A DNA stretch of 64,000 bases from Pseudomonas sp. H9 (GCF_004353925.1 NZ_SMOK01000022.1:62001-126000), one strand, 5' to 3'. Counted from the first letter of the stretch, positions 17,969 through 26,976 are shown. Program-made: numbers and translations. The notes: generated by a model not told the origin, from the sequence alone.

Positions 17969-18382
17969 ATGGCAATGAACGGAATCGGATCTCGTCTACG
18001 AGAAGAAAGGGAGCGTTTGGGCCTGACTCAGCGCGTGTTCGGTGACATCGGTGGGGTCGAACCCAATGCTCAAGGCAAGTACGAAAGCGGCGAGCGTACG
18101 CCCAAGGCAGACTACCTGGCGGCGTTGGCGGCGCGCGGGGTCGATGCTTTGTATGTCTTGAGTGGTTCGCGTACCCCCGTACCACAAGGAAGTCTGAGTC
18201 CGGAGGAAGACCGCTTGCTGGGGGTTTTCCGCGATTTGCCCGCCATGGATCAGGCGGTCATACAGCAATTGCTCGGCCGTCTTGCCGAGTCTCTGCCAAG
18301 AGGGCGCATGACAGCCTCGGGTCGCGATCCCGGTGCCATTGTGCGGATGACGCCCAAAGGTAAAATGACGTCGCTGCGATGA
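17969..18382 (+). CDS. XRE-family helix-turn-helix regulator
   Basis: A 137-residue DNA-binding protein. The N-terminal 65 residues form a Cro/CI-type HTH (SRLREERERLGLTQ, then a recognition-helix region with KYESGERTPKADYL). The C-terminal half is short and helical, then a basic tail (RMTPKGKMTSLR). AAGGAAATTGA precedes the ATG. It is divergent from the alginate-like operon and lies 78 bases before gacA on the same strand. It could act on the shared upstream region, but nothing in the sequence proves that. Confidence 0.85.
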   Translation: MAMNGIGSRLREERERLGLTQRVFGDIGGVEPNAQGKYESGERTPKADYLAALAARGVDALYVLSGSRTPVPQGSLSPEEDRLLGVFRDLPAMDQAVIQQLLGRLAESLPRGRMTASGRDPGAIVRMTPKGKMTSLR

Positions 18383-18460
18383 CGTGTTCCGTTAGCTCTG
18401 GCGCTAGGTTTTTTGCTAAGGTGGCGGGATCCAATTGCCGCCGCAGTGTGAGGTGTCTGC

Positions 18461-19099
18461 TTGATTAGGGTCTTGGTGGTCGATGACCACGATCTGGTAC
18501 GTACGGGCATTACCCGTATGCTGGCCGATATCGATGGCTTGCAGGTGGTGGGCGAGGCTGACTCTGGCGAGGCATCGTTGAAAGTGGCGCGCGAGCTCAA
18601 GCCTGATGTGGTCCTGATGGATGTGAAAATGCCCGGGATCGGTGGCCTTGAGGCAACGCGAAAATTGCTGCGCAGCCATCCTGATGTAAAAGTGGTCGCA
18701 GTGACGGTGTGTGAAGAAGACCCTTTTCCCACGCGCCTGTTGCAGGCGGGCGCCGCCGGCTACCTGACCAAAGGTGCAGGCCTCGATGAAATGGTCCAGG
18801 CGATTCGCCTGGTGTTCGCCGGGCAGCGCTATATCAGTCCGCAGATCGCCCAGCAATTGGCGCTGAAATCGTTCCAGCCGCAGGGCTCGCCGTTCGATGC
18901 ACTGTCGGAGCGGGAAATTCAGATCGCCCTGATGATTGTCGGTTGCCAGAAGGTGCAGATCATTTCCGACAAGCTGTGCCTGTCGCCGAAAACGGTCAAT
19001 ACTTACCGTTACCGGATCTTTGAAAAACTCTCGGTCACCAGTGACGTCGAACTGACGCTGCTGGCGGTCCGCCATGGCATGGTCGACGCCAACCTCTAA
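18461..19099 (+). CDS. gacA: Response regulator GacA (UvrY family)
   Basis: A 212-residue response regulator of the GacS/GacA system, which switches on RsmY/RsmZ-type small RNAs and so controls secondary metabolism and biofilm traits. The receiver domain has DDH near the start, the phospho-acceptor D54 in VVLMDVKMPG and the Lys of GYLTKGAG; the C-terminal LuxR-type HTH includes LSPKTVNTYRYRIFEKL. The start is a TTG codon, as in other pseudomonads, with GTGAGG upstream. uvrC begins 4 bases after its stop, the conserved gacA-uvrC arrangement. Confidence 0.96.
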   Translation: MIRVLVVDDHDLVRTGITRMLADIDGLQVVGEADSGEASLKVARELKPDVVLMDVKMPGIGGLEATRKLLRSHPDVKVVAVTVCEEDPFPTRLLQAGAAGYLTKGAGLDEMVQAIRLVFAGQRYISPQIAQQLALKSFQPQGSPFDALSEREIQIALMIVGCQKVQIISDKLCLSPKTVNTYRYRIFEKLSVTSDVELTLLAVRHGMVDANL

Positions 19100-19103
19100 G
19101 CTC

Positions 19104-20927
19104 ATGACCCCTGTGTTCGATTCAAGTGCGTTCCTCGCGACCTGTAGCGGTCGCCCGGGCGTCTACCGGATGTTCGACGGTGAGGCCAGGCTGCTGTATG
19201 TCGGCAAGGCCAAGAACCTCAAGAAGCGCCTGGCCAGTTACTTTCGCAAAACTGGCCTGGCGCCGAAGACGGCTGCCCTGGTGGCACGCATCGTCCAGGT
19301 CGAGACCACCATCACCGCCAACGAAACCGAAGCGCTGTTGCTTGAGCAGACGCTGATCAAGGAGTGGCGGCCGCCCTATAACATCCTGTTGCGTGACGAC
19401 AAGTCTTACCCCTATGTGTTTCTCTCCGACGGCCCGTTTCCGCGCCTGGGGATTCATCGCGGGGCCAAGAAGCAGAAGGGCAAATACTTCGGCCCCTATC
19501 CCAGCGCAGGCGCGATTCGTGAAAGCCTGAGCCTGCTGCAAAAAACCTTTTTCGTGCGCCAGTGCGAAGACAGCTACTACAGCAACCGCACCCGGCCGTG
19601 CCTGCAGTACCAGATCAAACGCTGCAAGGCGCCATGTGTTGGCCTGGTCGAGCCCGAGGAATATGCCGTTGATGTGCGTCACTCGGTGATGTTCCTTGAA
19701 GGTCGTAGCCATCAACTGACCAACGAGCTGAATGCCGAGATGGAACAGGCCGCCATGAGTCTGGCGTTCGAGAAGGCCGCCGAACTGCGCGACCAGATCG
19801 CCTTGTTGCGTCGGGTGCAAGACCAGCAAAGCATGGAAGGTGGCAGTGGTGACGTCGATGTGGTTGCCGCCTTCACCAACCCGGGAGGCGCCTGTGTGCA
19901 CCTGATCAGCGTGCGTGGCGGGCGGGTGCTGGGCAGCAAGAACTTCTTTCCGCAGGTCGGCATCGAGGAAGAGGTGGCTGACGTCATGGCCGCGTTCCTC
20001 TCGCAGTACTACATTGGCAACGCCGAACGCGATCTGCCGGGCGAGTTGATCGTCAACGTGGTGCACGACGACTTCGAGGCAATCAGTGCGGCCATCGAAT
20101 CCTTGCGTGGCCGTGAACTGACCATCAGCCACCGTGTGCGCGGTACACGTGCGCGCTGGCAGCAATTGGCGGTCACCAATGCCGAGCAGGCGCTGAGTGC
20201 GCGCCTGGCTAACCGTCAGCACATGGCGGCGCGTTTCGAGGCGTTGGCCCAGGTGCTGAACCTTGATGAAACACCGCAACGCCTTGAGTGCTACGACATC
20301 AGCCACTCCAGTGGTGAAGCGACCGTCGCCTCTTGCGTGGTGTTTGGCCCGGAAGGGCCGCTGAAGTCCGACTACCGACGCTTCAATATCGAAGGCGTAA
20401 CGCCGGGCGACGACTATGCCGCCATGCACCAGGCGCTGACGCGGCGTTTCGGACGAATCAAGGATGGCGAGGGCAAATTGCCGGATGTGCTGCTGGTAGA
20501 CGGCGGCAAGGGGCAGTTGAACATGGCACGCGACGTCCTCCAGGAGCTGGCTGTTCCCGACCTGATCCTGCTGGGTGTGGCCAAGGGCGTGACGCGCAAG
20601 GCTGGTTTTGAAACCTTGTACCTCAACGATGTAGCCCATGAGTTCACCCTCAAGGGTGACTCGCCGGCACTGCACCTGATCCAGCAGATCCGCGATGAGG
20701 CGCACCGCTTTGCAATCACCGGCCACCGTGCACGGCGTGGCAAGGCGCGGCGCACCTCCAGCCTGGAAGATGTTGCAGGGGTGGGGCCGAAACGCCGCCG
20801 TGACCTGCTCAAACACTTCGGCGGCCTGCAAGAGCTGACGCGTGCAAGCATCGAAGAAATCGCCAAAGCACCGGGAATCAGTAAAAAGCTTGCCGAGTCG
20901 ATTTATGCCAACCTGCATAGCGAGTAG
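19104..20927 (+). CDS. uvrC: Excinuclease ABC subunit C
   Basis: Nucleotide excision repair endonuclease of 607 residues that makes the dual incision after UvrA/UvrB recognise damage. The GIY-YIG domain is N-terminal (PGVYRMF then LLYVGKAKNLKKRL), a UVR motif lies near the middle (AFEKAAELRDQIALLRR), the RNase H-like 5' nuclease domain includes YDISHSSGEATVAS and LLVDGGKGQL, and helix-hairpin-helix repeats close the protein (VAGVGPKRRRDLLKHFG). The ATG at 19104 gives the usual length; an upstream in-frame ATG inside gacA is not likely. It is co-transcribed with gacA. Confidence 0.96.
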   Translation: MTPVFDSSAFLATCSGRPGVYRMFDGEARLLYVGKAKNLKKRLASYFRKTGLAPKTAALVARIVQVETTITANETEALLLEQTLIKEWRPPYNILLRDDKSYPYVFLSDGPFPRLGIHRGAKKQKGKYFGPYPSAGAIRESLSLLQKTFFVRQCEDSYYSNRTRPCLQYQIKRCKAPCVGLVEPEEYAVDVRHSVMFLEGRSHQLTNELNAEMEQAAMSLAFEKAAELRDQIALLRRVQDQQSMEGGSGDVDVVAAFTNPGGACVHLISVRGGRVLGSKNFFPQVGIEEEVADVMAAFLSQYYIGNAERDLPGELIVNVVHDDFEAISAAIESLRGRELTISHRVRGTRARWQQLAVTNAEQALSARLANRQHMAARFEALAQVLNLDETPQRLECYDISHSSGEATVASCVVFGPEGPLKSDYRRFNIEGVTPGDDYAAMHQALTRRFGRIKDGEGKLPDVLLVDGGKGQLNMARDVLQELAVPDLILLGVAKGVTRKAGFETLYLNDVAHEFTLKGDSPALHLIQQIRDEAHRFAITGHRARRGKARRTSSLEDVAGVGPKRRRDLLKHFGGLQELTRASIEEIAKAPGISKKLAESIYANLHSE

Positions 20928-20959
20928 AATGCACGCTCACTTTGCAGCCAGTTGTGCCG

Positions 20960-21520
20960 ATGAATATCCCAAATCTACTTACAGTTCTTCGCGTCCTGCT
21001 CATCCCCATCTTCATTGTGCTGTTTTATGTTCCGTATCACTGGAGCTATTTTGCAGCGAGCAGCGTCTTTGCCATCGCCGCAGCCACCGACTGGCTCGAC
21101 GGCTATCTGGCCCGTCGCCTGCAGCAAAGCACGCCGTTTGGTGCTTTCCTCGACCCGGTGGCCGACAAGCTGATGGTGGCCGTAGCGCTGGTGCTGCTGG
21201 TGCAGGTGCATGCGAATTTCTGGCTGACCTTGCCAGCGGCAGTGATCATCGGCCGTGAGATCGTGGTGTCGGCCTTGCGCGAATGGATGGCCGAACTGGG
21301 CGCGCGTGCGCATGTAGCGGTATCGAACCTGGGCAAATGGAAAACTGCGGCACAGATGCTTGCCCTGGTGATCTTGCTGGCCAACCCGCCGGTGCTGACC
21401 TTCTGGGTCATCCTCGGTTACGCCTTGTTGATGGTCTCCGCCGGCTTGACCTTGTGGTCGATGGTGCACTACCTGCGCGCCGCCTGGCCGCACCTTCGCG
21501 AAGGCTCGGAACAAAAATAA
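20960..21520 (+). CDS. pgsA: CDP-diacylglycerol-glycerol-3-phosphate 3-phosphatidyltransferase
   Basis: Inner-membrane enzyme of 186 residues making phosphatidylglycerol phosphate, the committed step to phosphatidylglycerol and cardiolipin. The CDP-alcohol phosphotransferase signature DG-X2-AR-X8-G-X3-D-X3-D is complete in DWLDGYLARR followed by FGAFLDPVADK. Four or so membrane helices are visible. The ATG at 20960 (MNIPNLLTVLR) matches the conserved N-terminus. It lies 32 bases after uvrC and just upstream of tRNA-Gly. Confidence 0.95.
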   Translation: MNIPNLLTVLRVLLIPIFIVLFYVPYHWSYFAASSVFAIAAATDWLDGYLARRLQQSTPFGAFLDPVADKLMVAVALVLLVQVHANFWLTLPAAVIIGREIVVSALREWMAELGARAHVAVSNLGKWKTAAQMLALVILLANPPVLTFWVILGYALLMVSAGLTLWSMVHYLRAAWPHLREGSEQK

Positions 21521-21540
21521 AACTTTTTTGAATCAAAGGC

Positions 21541-21568
21541 TTGACGGCGTTTTATGAATCTATAGAAT
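21541..21568 (+). promoter_or_regulatory. Probable sigma-70 promoter of tRNA-Gly
   Basis: TTGACG (21541-21546) and TAGAAT (21563-21568) are spaced 16 bases apart and end 14 bases before the first base of the tRNA. Confidence 0.55.
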
Positions 21569-21582
21569 GGCCGTCACCAAAT

Positions 21583-21658
<76 letters not shown>

Positions 21659-21700
21659 GATAGAGATTTGCAGAATTCCATTGAGTTCTGTAAGTCAAAA

Positions 21701-21724
21701 AAAGACGCTTCGGCGTCTTTTTTC
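21701..21724 (+). terminator. Rho-independent terminator after tRNA-Gly
   Basis: Perfect stem AAAGACGC (21701-21708) / GCGTCTTT (21713-21720) with a TTCG tetraloop, followed by more T residues. The A-run in front means it can also work on the opposite strand. Confidence 0.85.
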
Positions 21725-21830
21725 GTTTCTGCCATTCCCTCCAGCCGCCATGATTGAGGTGCGACAGCCTGATCTTGGCTTAAGCGTTGCCCTGGCTCTA
21801 TTTGATACCTATGGGTGCCCCCCTTAACCC

Positions 21831-22346
21831 TCAGGCAATACAAACCGGTGAGTCGGGCGCCTGATGGTTACTTGGTTGGCTGAAAAAGTGAATCGACGCG
21901 CGGTGCAGCAACTCGCCAAGCCACATCACCAGTGCCGCCTTCTCGTAAAGTTCCTGGATTGAGACGCTGACGTGCGGGCGCACGATGCTCAAGCTGCTGC
22001 GCGAAGATCTGTCATGCAACGGCTGGGTCCAGCCATGACGCAGCCCGCATGCTTGAGCAATTTCCCAGTGCTCGGGGGCCGAGCGAAAGGTTTGAGCGGT
22101 CCACAGCAGCGGCAAACTGGAGCTACGGCAATGGGCGTCGATTGGCTCATGAGGGGTATGGCCGTGCTTTTCACAATGGTTGAGCCAGCCGGCAGGGTAG
22201 TTGGTCTTGTTGTCTCGTTGAGTGGGGCAAATGAAGGTATAGGCGTAGAAGCAAAACCCCAAATCTTTAATGAGCAACGGCAAGTGCTCCAGTAGGGCGG
22301 GCAGCTCCAACAAGTGCTGGTGTTGCACTGCAGTCCAATTTTTCAT
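21831..22346 (-). CDS. Autoinducer-binding-domain-only LuxR relative (no DNA-binding domain)
   Basis: A 171-residue protein corresponding to the N-terminal acyl-homoserine-lactone binding domain of LuxR-type regulators only. With TraR numbering, W57 (here W54), P71 (P68) and W85 (W82) are kept in the YPAGW, HEPID and LPLLW segments, while Y61 is Cys (C58) and D70 is Glu (E67); the G113 region is present (GLRHGWTQP). No HTH follows: the frame stops at 21831 and the next features are a terminator and a tRNA. The start at 22346 has AGGGAAG upstream. It may bind a signal without touching DNA, for instance as a sink or a dimerisation inhibitor. No luxI gene is near. Confidence 0.75.
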   Translation of the reverse strand: MKNWTAVQHQHLLELPALLEHLPLLIKDLGFCFYAYTFICPTQRDNKTNYPAGWLNHCEKHGHTPHEPIDAHCRSSSLPLLWTAQTFRSAPEHWEIAQACGLRHGWTQPLHDRSSRSSLSIVRPHVSVSIQELYEKAALVMWLGELLHRASIHFFSQPSNHQAPDSPVCIA

Positions 22347-22436
22347 GTTACTTCCCTGTAGGAAAAGTTGGTGTTCGCTGTGAGCGTACATGCCCATGGG
22401 TGAACAGCTTAGCGGGTAATCGATACAGCACTGCGC

Positions 22437-22456
22437 TGTTGTACACCTGTTGTACA
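22437..22456. repeat. Short direct repeat upstream of the LuxR-like gene
   Basis: TGTTGTACA occurs twice (22437-22445 and 22448-22456) with an 11-base period, about 90 bases before the LuxR-like start. Spacing of one helical turn is compatible with a regulator site. No other element was seen between 22347 and 22568. Confidence 0.4.
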
Positions 22457-22568
22457 TATGGCGCGCGTCATACGGCCCCGTCTGTCGGGTCCGGCGGCGT
22501 AATGGCAATGATTGTGCGCATCGTCGCCGCCTTGAACGACTCCAGTCATCGGGAGGGTTGTCGCCTCC

Positions 22569-23651
22569 TTACCACCTGACCCTGACCCCGAGGTTGCCAA
22601 TTACCCCGTTCAGATCATTGTCATCGACATCACTGCTGTAGTCGGCACTGACGAACAACGCCACTTTGGGGCTAACCCGTGCCACCAGGCCCAGGCCCAG
22701 TTCCACTGTGGTCGAGTTGCGTCCGCTGCTGATCTTGTCGACTCTGTCCAGGCTGACGGTGTCGGCATTGGAAAAGTCGTGCCAGACGTTGGTGCGCACA
22801 AAGGGCTCGACGGGCATACCGCGCACGGTATAACGCGCAGACAACTTGGCACCGACCCGACCAGTCCAGTTCGGTTGCTGGTCAAAGGCTTGTTGAGTGT
22901 CGGTCTGGGTCTGGCTGCCGGGGAAGAACTGTTGGTTGATCAACTGCGCCTGTGGCTCGAAGGTCCAGTTGTTGCCCAGGGCAATGGGGTAACCGCCTTC
23001 AACCGACAGGGTCAGCGCATGGCCGTCGCCATCCAGGCGCTGGCCGTTCTCGCTACGGCCATTGACGTCGAAACGGGTACCCATGGCCACTGCGTCAATA
23101 TGCCAGCCCTGGTCATGGGTCATGCTCCAGTACATACCCAGGCTTTCACCTTCGAGGCTGACGTTGGACTTTTTATCGCCGACCTGAGGTTTACGCATGC
23201 CATCGAAGCCACTTTGCAGGTTGCTGTGACCGACGAAGAAACCCACACGGTGGACATTGCCGTTCATGGTTTCACGGACAAACAGATCAGGGCTGATCTG
23301 CAGGCTCTGGTTGTTCATTTCCAGGCGCTCAGGTGCAGGTGCTCCATTTCTGGTTGGCGAAGGAAAGAACGGGGCCCACTGGCTGGCGATGGTGTCGTTG
23401 GTCATCGCGGCATTGCGTTCGGCCAGACGCTCGGATAAGGCACCCAGCGTGTTCAGGCCCAGGCCGCTGGCGCTGACCGGGGTGAGTGAAAGCGTCGGCA
23501 GGGACTGTGCTTGCACTTGAACAAGGGTGCTGAATGGGTCGTTATCCTCAACGCCCCATGCATAGGTTTCCAACGGGGTTGCCAGTAGCAGCGACGTGGA
23601 AACCGCGTAGAAAACATACTCAAAGCCAGTAGGGTTCAGAGCTTTTTTCAT
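22569..23651 (-). CDS. Autotransporter-type outer-membrane beta-barrel protein lacking a passenger
   Basis: A 360-residue secreted protein. The N-terminus is a signal peptide (about 1-35), followed by a short linker of some 50-60 residues and then an autotransporter beta-domain of about 270 residues with alternating strands such as VHRVGFFVGHSN, YWSMTHDQGWHIDAVAMGT and VELGLGLVARVS, ending in GNLGVRVRW as autotransporter barrels do. The usual long passenger is missing, so it is either a remnant or a stand-alone barrel. The ATG at 23651 has AGAGGAGA 7 bases upstream; an upstream ATG at 23699 lacks one. Neighbours give no functional clue. Confidence 0.75.
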   Translation of the reverse strand: MKKALNPTGFEYVFYAVSTSLLLATPLETYAWGVEDNDPFSTLVQVQAQSLPTLSLTPVSASGLGLNTLGALSERLAERNAAMTNDTIASQWAPFFPSPTRNGAPAPERLEMNNQSLQISPDLFVRETMNGNVHRVGFFVGHSNLQSGFDGMRKPQVGDKKSNVSLEGESLGMYWSMTHDQGWHIDAVAMGTRFDVNGRSENGQRLDGDGHALTLSVEGGYPIALGNNWTFEPQAQLINQQFFPGSQTQTDTQQAFDQQPNWTGRVGAKLSARYTVRGMPVEPFVRTNVWHDFSNADTVSLDRVDKISSGRNSTTVELGLGLVARVSPKVALFVSADYSSDVDDNDLNGVIGNLGVRVRW

Positions 23652-23920
23652 GGCGGATCTCCTCTGATGTAACAGCCAAGGATTCTGGCCTGATGTCACG
23701 GGCTGTAAAACAAAACCAGAGGGCGACCCAAACCAGCAAAACCGTCCCCGTCGCGCGCTGAAAGGCGCGAGCTAGAGGCCCGGAATTGAGTTATGCAATG
23801 CTGCATTACATGTAGCTAAGGAGAGGAGCGGGCGGGCGTCAAGAAGGTGTTAAATAACCGTTGTCAAGCTATTGGATGGGGCAATTTGCTGATATTAAAC
23901 AATTATTTACATTCGATAGT

Positions 23921-23945
23921 CGTGATGGCAATTTCAACCATCACG
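23921..23945 (-). terminator. Possible terminator downstream of the EEP gene
   Basis: CGTGATGG (23921-23928) pairs perfectly with CCATCACG (23938-23945) around a 9-base loop, 30 bases past the end of the minus-strand EEP gene. The T-tract is poor. The rest of 23652-23920 shows AT-rich DNA without a gene and presumably carries the autotransporter promoter. Confidence 0.4.
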
Positions 23946-23974
23946 GCTATGCCGAATCATTGTTATGGCACCGA

Positions 23975-24769
23975 TTAAAGGTGCACTTCTACCGCCAGCG
24001 GCAGATGATCGGAGAGGTGACTCCAGGGTTTGTTGCCCAGTATTCGCGGCGCATGGCTGTTGGCATTGCGCAGGTAGATACGGTCCAGGCGCAGCAAGGG
24101 CAAGCGAGCCGGGTAGGTTCTGGCCAGCAGGCCGTGATGGCGCTCGAACGCTTCATGCAGGCCGCGATGCAAACCCAGGGTGCGGTTGCCCTGCAGCTTC
24201 CAGTCGTTGAAATCACCGGCGATGATCACCGGGGCGTCGGCCGGCAGGGCATCGAGCAGGCGGCGCAGCAGTTGCAATTGCTTTTGCCGGTGGCTTTCCA
24301 GTAACGACAAGTGTACGCACACCGCGTGGACATGAGGCTGGCCAGGCACATCCAGCACGCAATGGAGCAGCCCACGACGCTCAGGCCCGTTGATCGAGAC
24401 GTCGAGGTTTCGGTGCTCGATGATCGGATATTTGGACAGCAGCGCGTTGCCATGATGGCCGTCCGGGTAGACGGCATTACGCCCATAGGCAAAGTCCGTC
24501 CACATGCTGTCGGCGAGGAACTCGTACTGGGAGGTTTTCGGCCATCCGCTGTAGCGCGCGGCGTGACGGTCGTGACTGCCCAGCACCTCCTGGAGAAAGA
24601 CGATATCGGCCTGGGTGCTGCGCACCGCTTCACGCAGTTCGGGCAGGATGAAGCGGCGGTTGAAGGCCGTGAAGCCCTTGTGGGTGTTGACGGTCAATAC
24701 CTGCAGACGTCGCACAGGGGGCGCTGCTTGCGGGGTGCAAAGGAGGGTAGGATCGGGTTCGACGTTCAC
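23975..24769 (-). CDS. Endonuclease/exonuclease/phosphatase family protein
   Basis: A 264-residue protein with the Mg-dependent EEP fold (DNase I / exonuclease III / inositol phosphatase superfamily). Motifs: LTVNTHKGF near residue 25, the metal-binding Glu in DIVFLQEVLGSH, AVCVHLSLLESHRQKQ, VIIAGDFNDWK and the closing LSDHLPLAVEV histidine motif. No signal peptide is obvious, so it is probably cytoplasmic. The substrate cannot be deduced. It follows glgX by 62 bases in the same direction and may be the last gene of that operon. Confidence 0.82.
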   Translation of the reverse strand: MNVEPDPTLLCTPQAAPPVRRLQVLTVNTHKGFTAFNRRFILPELREAVRSTQADIVFLQEVLGSHDRHAARYSGWPKTSQYEFLADSMWTDFAYGRNAVYPDGHHGNALLSKYPIIEHRNLDVSINGPERRGLLHCVLDVPGQPHVHAVCVHLSLLESHRQKQLQLLRRLLDALPADAPVIIAGDFNDWKLQGNRTLGLHRGLHEAFERHHGLLARTYPARLPLLRLDRIYLRNANSHAPRILGNKPWSHLSDHLPLAVEVHL

Positions 24770-24831
24770 GGTTGCTCCTGATCGACAAGCCTACTGCATG
24801 GGACCGGCCCGCTGGTGGTCAGTTCCGCTGT

Positions 24832-26976
24832 TCAAGTGTCGTCTATCTGCTCCAACTCCAGCAGCACCAGCGAGCGTCCCGAGACCTCCAGAAGGCTTTC
24901 GAACGCGTGGCGCTCGCCCTTGCGCAACTGCGGCCTAACAGTGTCGATCAGGCAGTTCCAGTGTTCACCTTCGGGCACCTGCGGCAGCGTAAAGGTAACG
25001 CTGTCGTGGTGAGCATTGACGATCAGCAGCAACGTGGCATCGGCGCCAGGGCGCTGAATGCCGCTGACCTGCGCACGACCATCCATGAGCATGCCCAGGC
25101 TTCGACCATGATTGTCTTGCCATTGCTCGACAGTCATTTCATTGCCCTGCGGGTCGAGCCAGGTGACGTCCTTGACCCCGATCGCTTCATTGTAATCACC
25201 CACCAGAAAACGTGAGCGGCGCAGGATCGGATACGCCAGGCGCAGTTTGGTCAGGCGCCTGACGAATTTGAGCAGGGCGGTGCCTTCGTCATCCAGCGCC
25301 CAGTTGACCCAGCCGATTTCGCTGTCTTGGCAGTAGGCATTGTTGTTGCCGTGCTGGGTACGGCTGAACTCGTCGCCGGCGACGATCATCGGCGTGCCCT
25401 GGGCCAGGAGCAGAGTGGCGAAAAAGTTGCGCATCTGACGCAGGCGCAGTGCATTGATCTGGGCATCGTCGGTGGGGCCTTCGACACCGTGATTCCAGGA
25501 TAGGTTGTTGTTACTGCCGTCCTCATTGTTCTCGTCGTTGTCTTCGTTGTGCTTATCGTTGTACGAGACCAGGTCGCGCAGGGTGAAACCATCGTGTGCG
25601 GTGACGAAGTTGACCGAGGCATAGGGCCGCCGGCCACGGCGGTTGAACAGTTCGCCAGACGCGGTCATGCGCGCGGCAAAGTCGGCCAACTGGCCTTCAT
25701 CGCCTTTCCAGAAGGCACGCACGGTGTCGCGAAAGCGGTCGTTCCATTCGGCCCAACCGGGGGCAAAGTTGCCGACCTGATAGCCTCCGGGGCCGCAGTC
25801 CCAAGGCTCGGCGATCAGTTTGACCTGGCTGAGCAGCGGGTCCTGGCGGCAGGCCACGAGGAAGCTGTGGCGTTCGTCAAAGCCTTCGTGATAACGGCCA
25901 AGAATGGTCGCCAGGTCGAAGCGAAAGCCATCGACATGCATTTCGCCGGCCCAGTAACGCAGCGAATCGGTGACCAGTTGCAACACACAGGGGTGACTCA
26001 GATCCAGGGTATTACCGGTGCCCGAATCGTTGATGTAGAAACGCTTGTCGTCGGGCATCAGCCGATAGTAAGAGGCGTTGTCGATACCGCGCATCGACAG
26101 GGTCGGCCCCAGTTCATTGCCTTCGGCGGTGTGGTTGTAGACCACATCGAGAATCACCTCCAGGCCGGCGTCGTGCAGGTGCGCGACCATCTCTTTGAAT
26201 TCGGCAATTTTACCGTTGGCCAGGTAGCGTGGGTGCGGGGCAAAGAAGGCAATGCTGTTGTAGCCCCAATAGTTGTTCAGCCCCTTTTGCAGCAGGTGTT
26301 GGTCATTGACGAAGGCGTGGATGGGCAACAGCTCGATGGAGGAAACGCCCAGCTGCTTGATGTGGTTGAGCAACTCATCGCACATCAGCCCGGCAAAGGT
26401 GCCGCGGTTGGCTTCCGGCACCGCTGGGTGGCGCATGCTGATACCGCGGACATGGGCCTCGTAGAGAATGGTGCGATCCCAGGGCACGCCAACGCGCTGG
26501 TCGCGGCCCCAGGTGTAAGCGGGGTCGATGACCTTGCATTTGGGCACGAACGGGGCGCTGTCGCGCTCATCGAAACTCAGGTCGCCATCAGCGTGACCAA
26601 TGGTGTAGCCAAACAACGCCTCGGACCATTTCAGGCTACCCACCAGTTGTTTGGCGTAAGGGTCGATCAGCAACTTATTGGGGTTGAAACGGTGGCCCTG
26701 TTGCGGCGCGTAAGGGCCGTGGACCCGGTAACCATAAATCTGCCCGGGGTGGGCGTCTGGCAGGTAGCCGTGGAAGATCTCGTCGGTGTATTCCGGCAGC
26801 TCGATGCGTTCCAGCTCAACCTCACCGCTGGCATCGAACAGGCACAGCTCAACCTTGGTGGCGTGGGCTGAGAACAGGGCAAAGTTGACCCCCAAGCCAT
26901 CCCAGGTGGCGCCCAGCGGAAAAGGCAGGCCTTCACGGAGGCGCGAGGGTTCGGCGGCTGGCGTGGGCTTTTTCAT
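24832..26976 (-). CDS. glgX: Glycogen debranching enzyme GlgX
   Basis: A 714-residue GH13 alpha-amylase-family enzyme that hydrolyses alpha-1,6 branches of phosphorylase- or lyase-trimmed glycogen. An N-terminal CBM48-like module (LPFPLGATWDGLGVNFALFS) precedes the barrel with DVVYNHTAEGNELGP, the nucleophile Asp in VDGFRFDLATILG, the acid/base Glu in LIAEPWDCGPGGYQ and the transition-state Asp in NFVTAHDGFTLRD. The ATG at 26976 has AAGGAGC upstream. It is the distal enzyme of the alpha-glucan/trehalose operon; a REP pair separates it from the DUF2934 gene. Confidence 0.93.
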   Translation of the reverse strand: MKKPTPAAEPSRLREGLPFPLGATWDGLGVNFALFSAHATKVELCLFDASGEVELERIELPEYTDEIFHGYLPDAHPGQIYGYRVHGPYAPQQGHRFNPNKLLIDPYAKQLVGSLKWSEALFGYTIGHADGDLSFDERDSAPFVPKCKVIDPAYTWGRDQRVGVPWDRTILYEAHVRGISMRHPAVPEANRGTFAGLMCDELLNHIKQLGVSSIELLPIHAFVNDQHLLQKGLNNYWGYNSIAFFAPHPRYLANGKIAEFKEMVAHLHDAGLEVILDVVYNHTAEGNELGPTLSMRGIDNASYYRLMPDDKRFYINDSGTGNTLDLSHPCVLQLVTDSLRYWAGEMHVDGFRFDLATILGRYHEGFDERHSFLVACRQDPLLSQVKLIAEPWDCGPGGYQVGNFAPGWAEWNDRFRDTVRAFWKGDEGQLADFAARMTASGELFNRRGRRPYASVNFVTAHDGFTLRDLVSYNDKHNEDNDENNEDGSNNNLSWNHGVEGPTDDAQINALRLRQMRNFFATLLLAQGTPMIVAGDEFSRTQHGNNNAYCQDSEIGWVNWALDDEGTALLKFVRRLTKLRLAYPILRRSRFLVGDYNEAIGVKDVTWLDPQGNEMTVEQWQDNHGRSLGMLMDGRAQVSGIQRPGADATLLLIVNAHHDSVTFTLPQVPEGEHWNCLIDTVRPQLRKGERHAFESLLEVSGRSLVLLELEQIDDT

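Noticed and set aside
17602..18185. Short minus-strand open frames in the AT-rich region upstream of the XRE gene
   Set aside because: They lack ribosome sites and domains, and one runs antisense through the XRE gene; the region is better explained as control DNA.
19122..20918. A 598-codon open frame opposite uvrC
   Set aside because: Antisense shadow of a high-GC gene; uvrC is unambiguous and the antisense translation shows no known motif.
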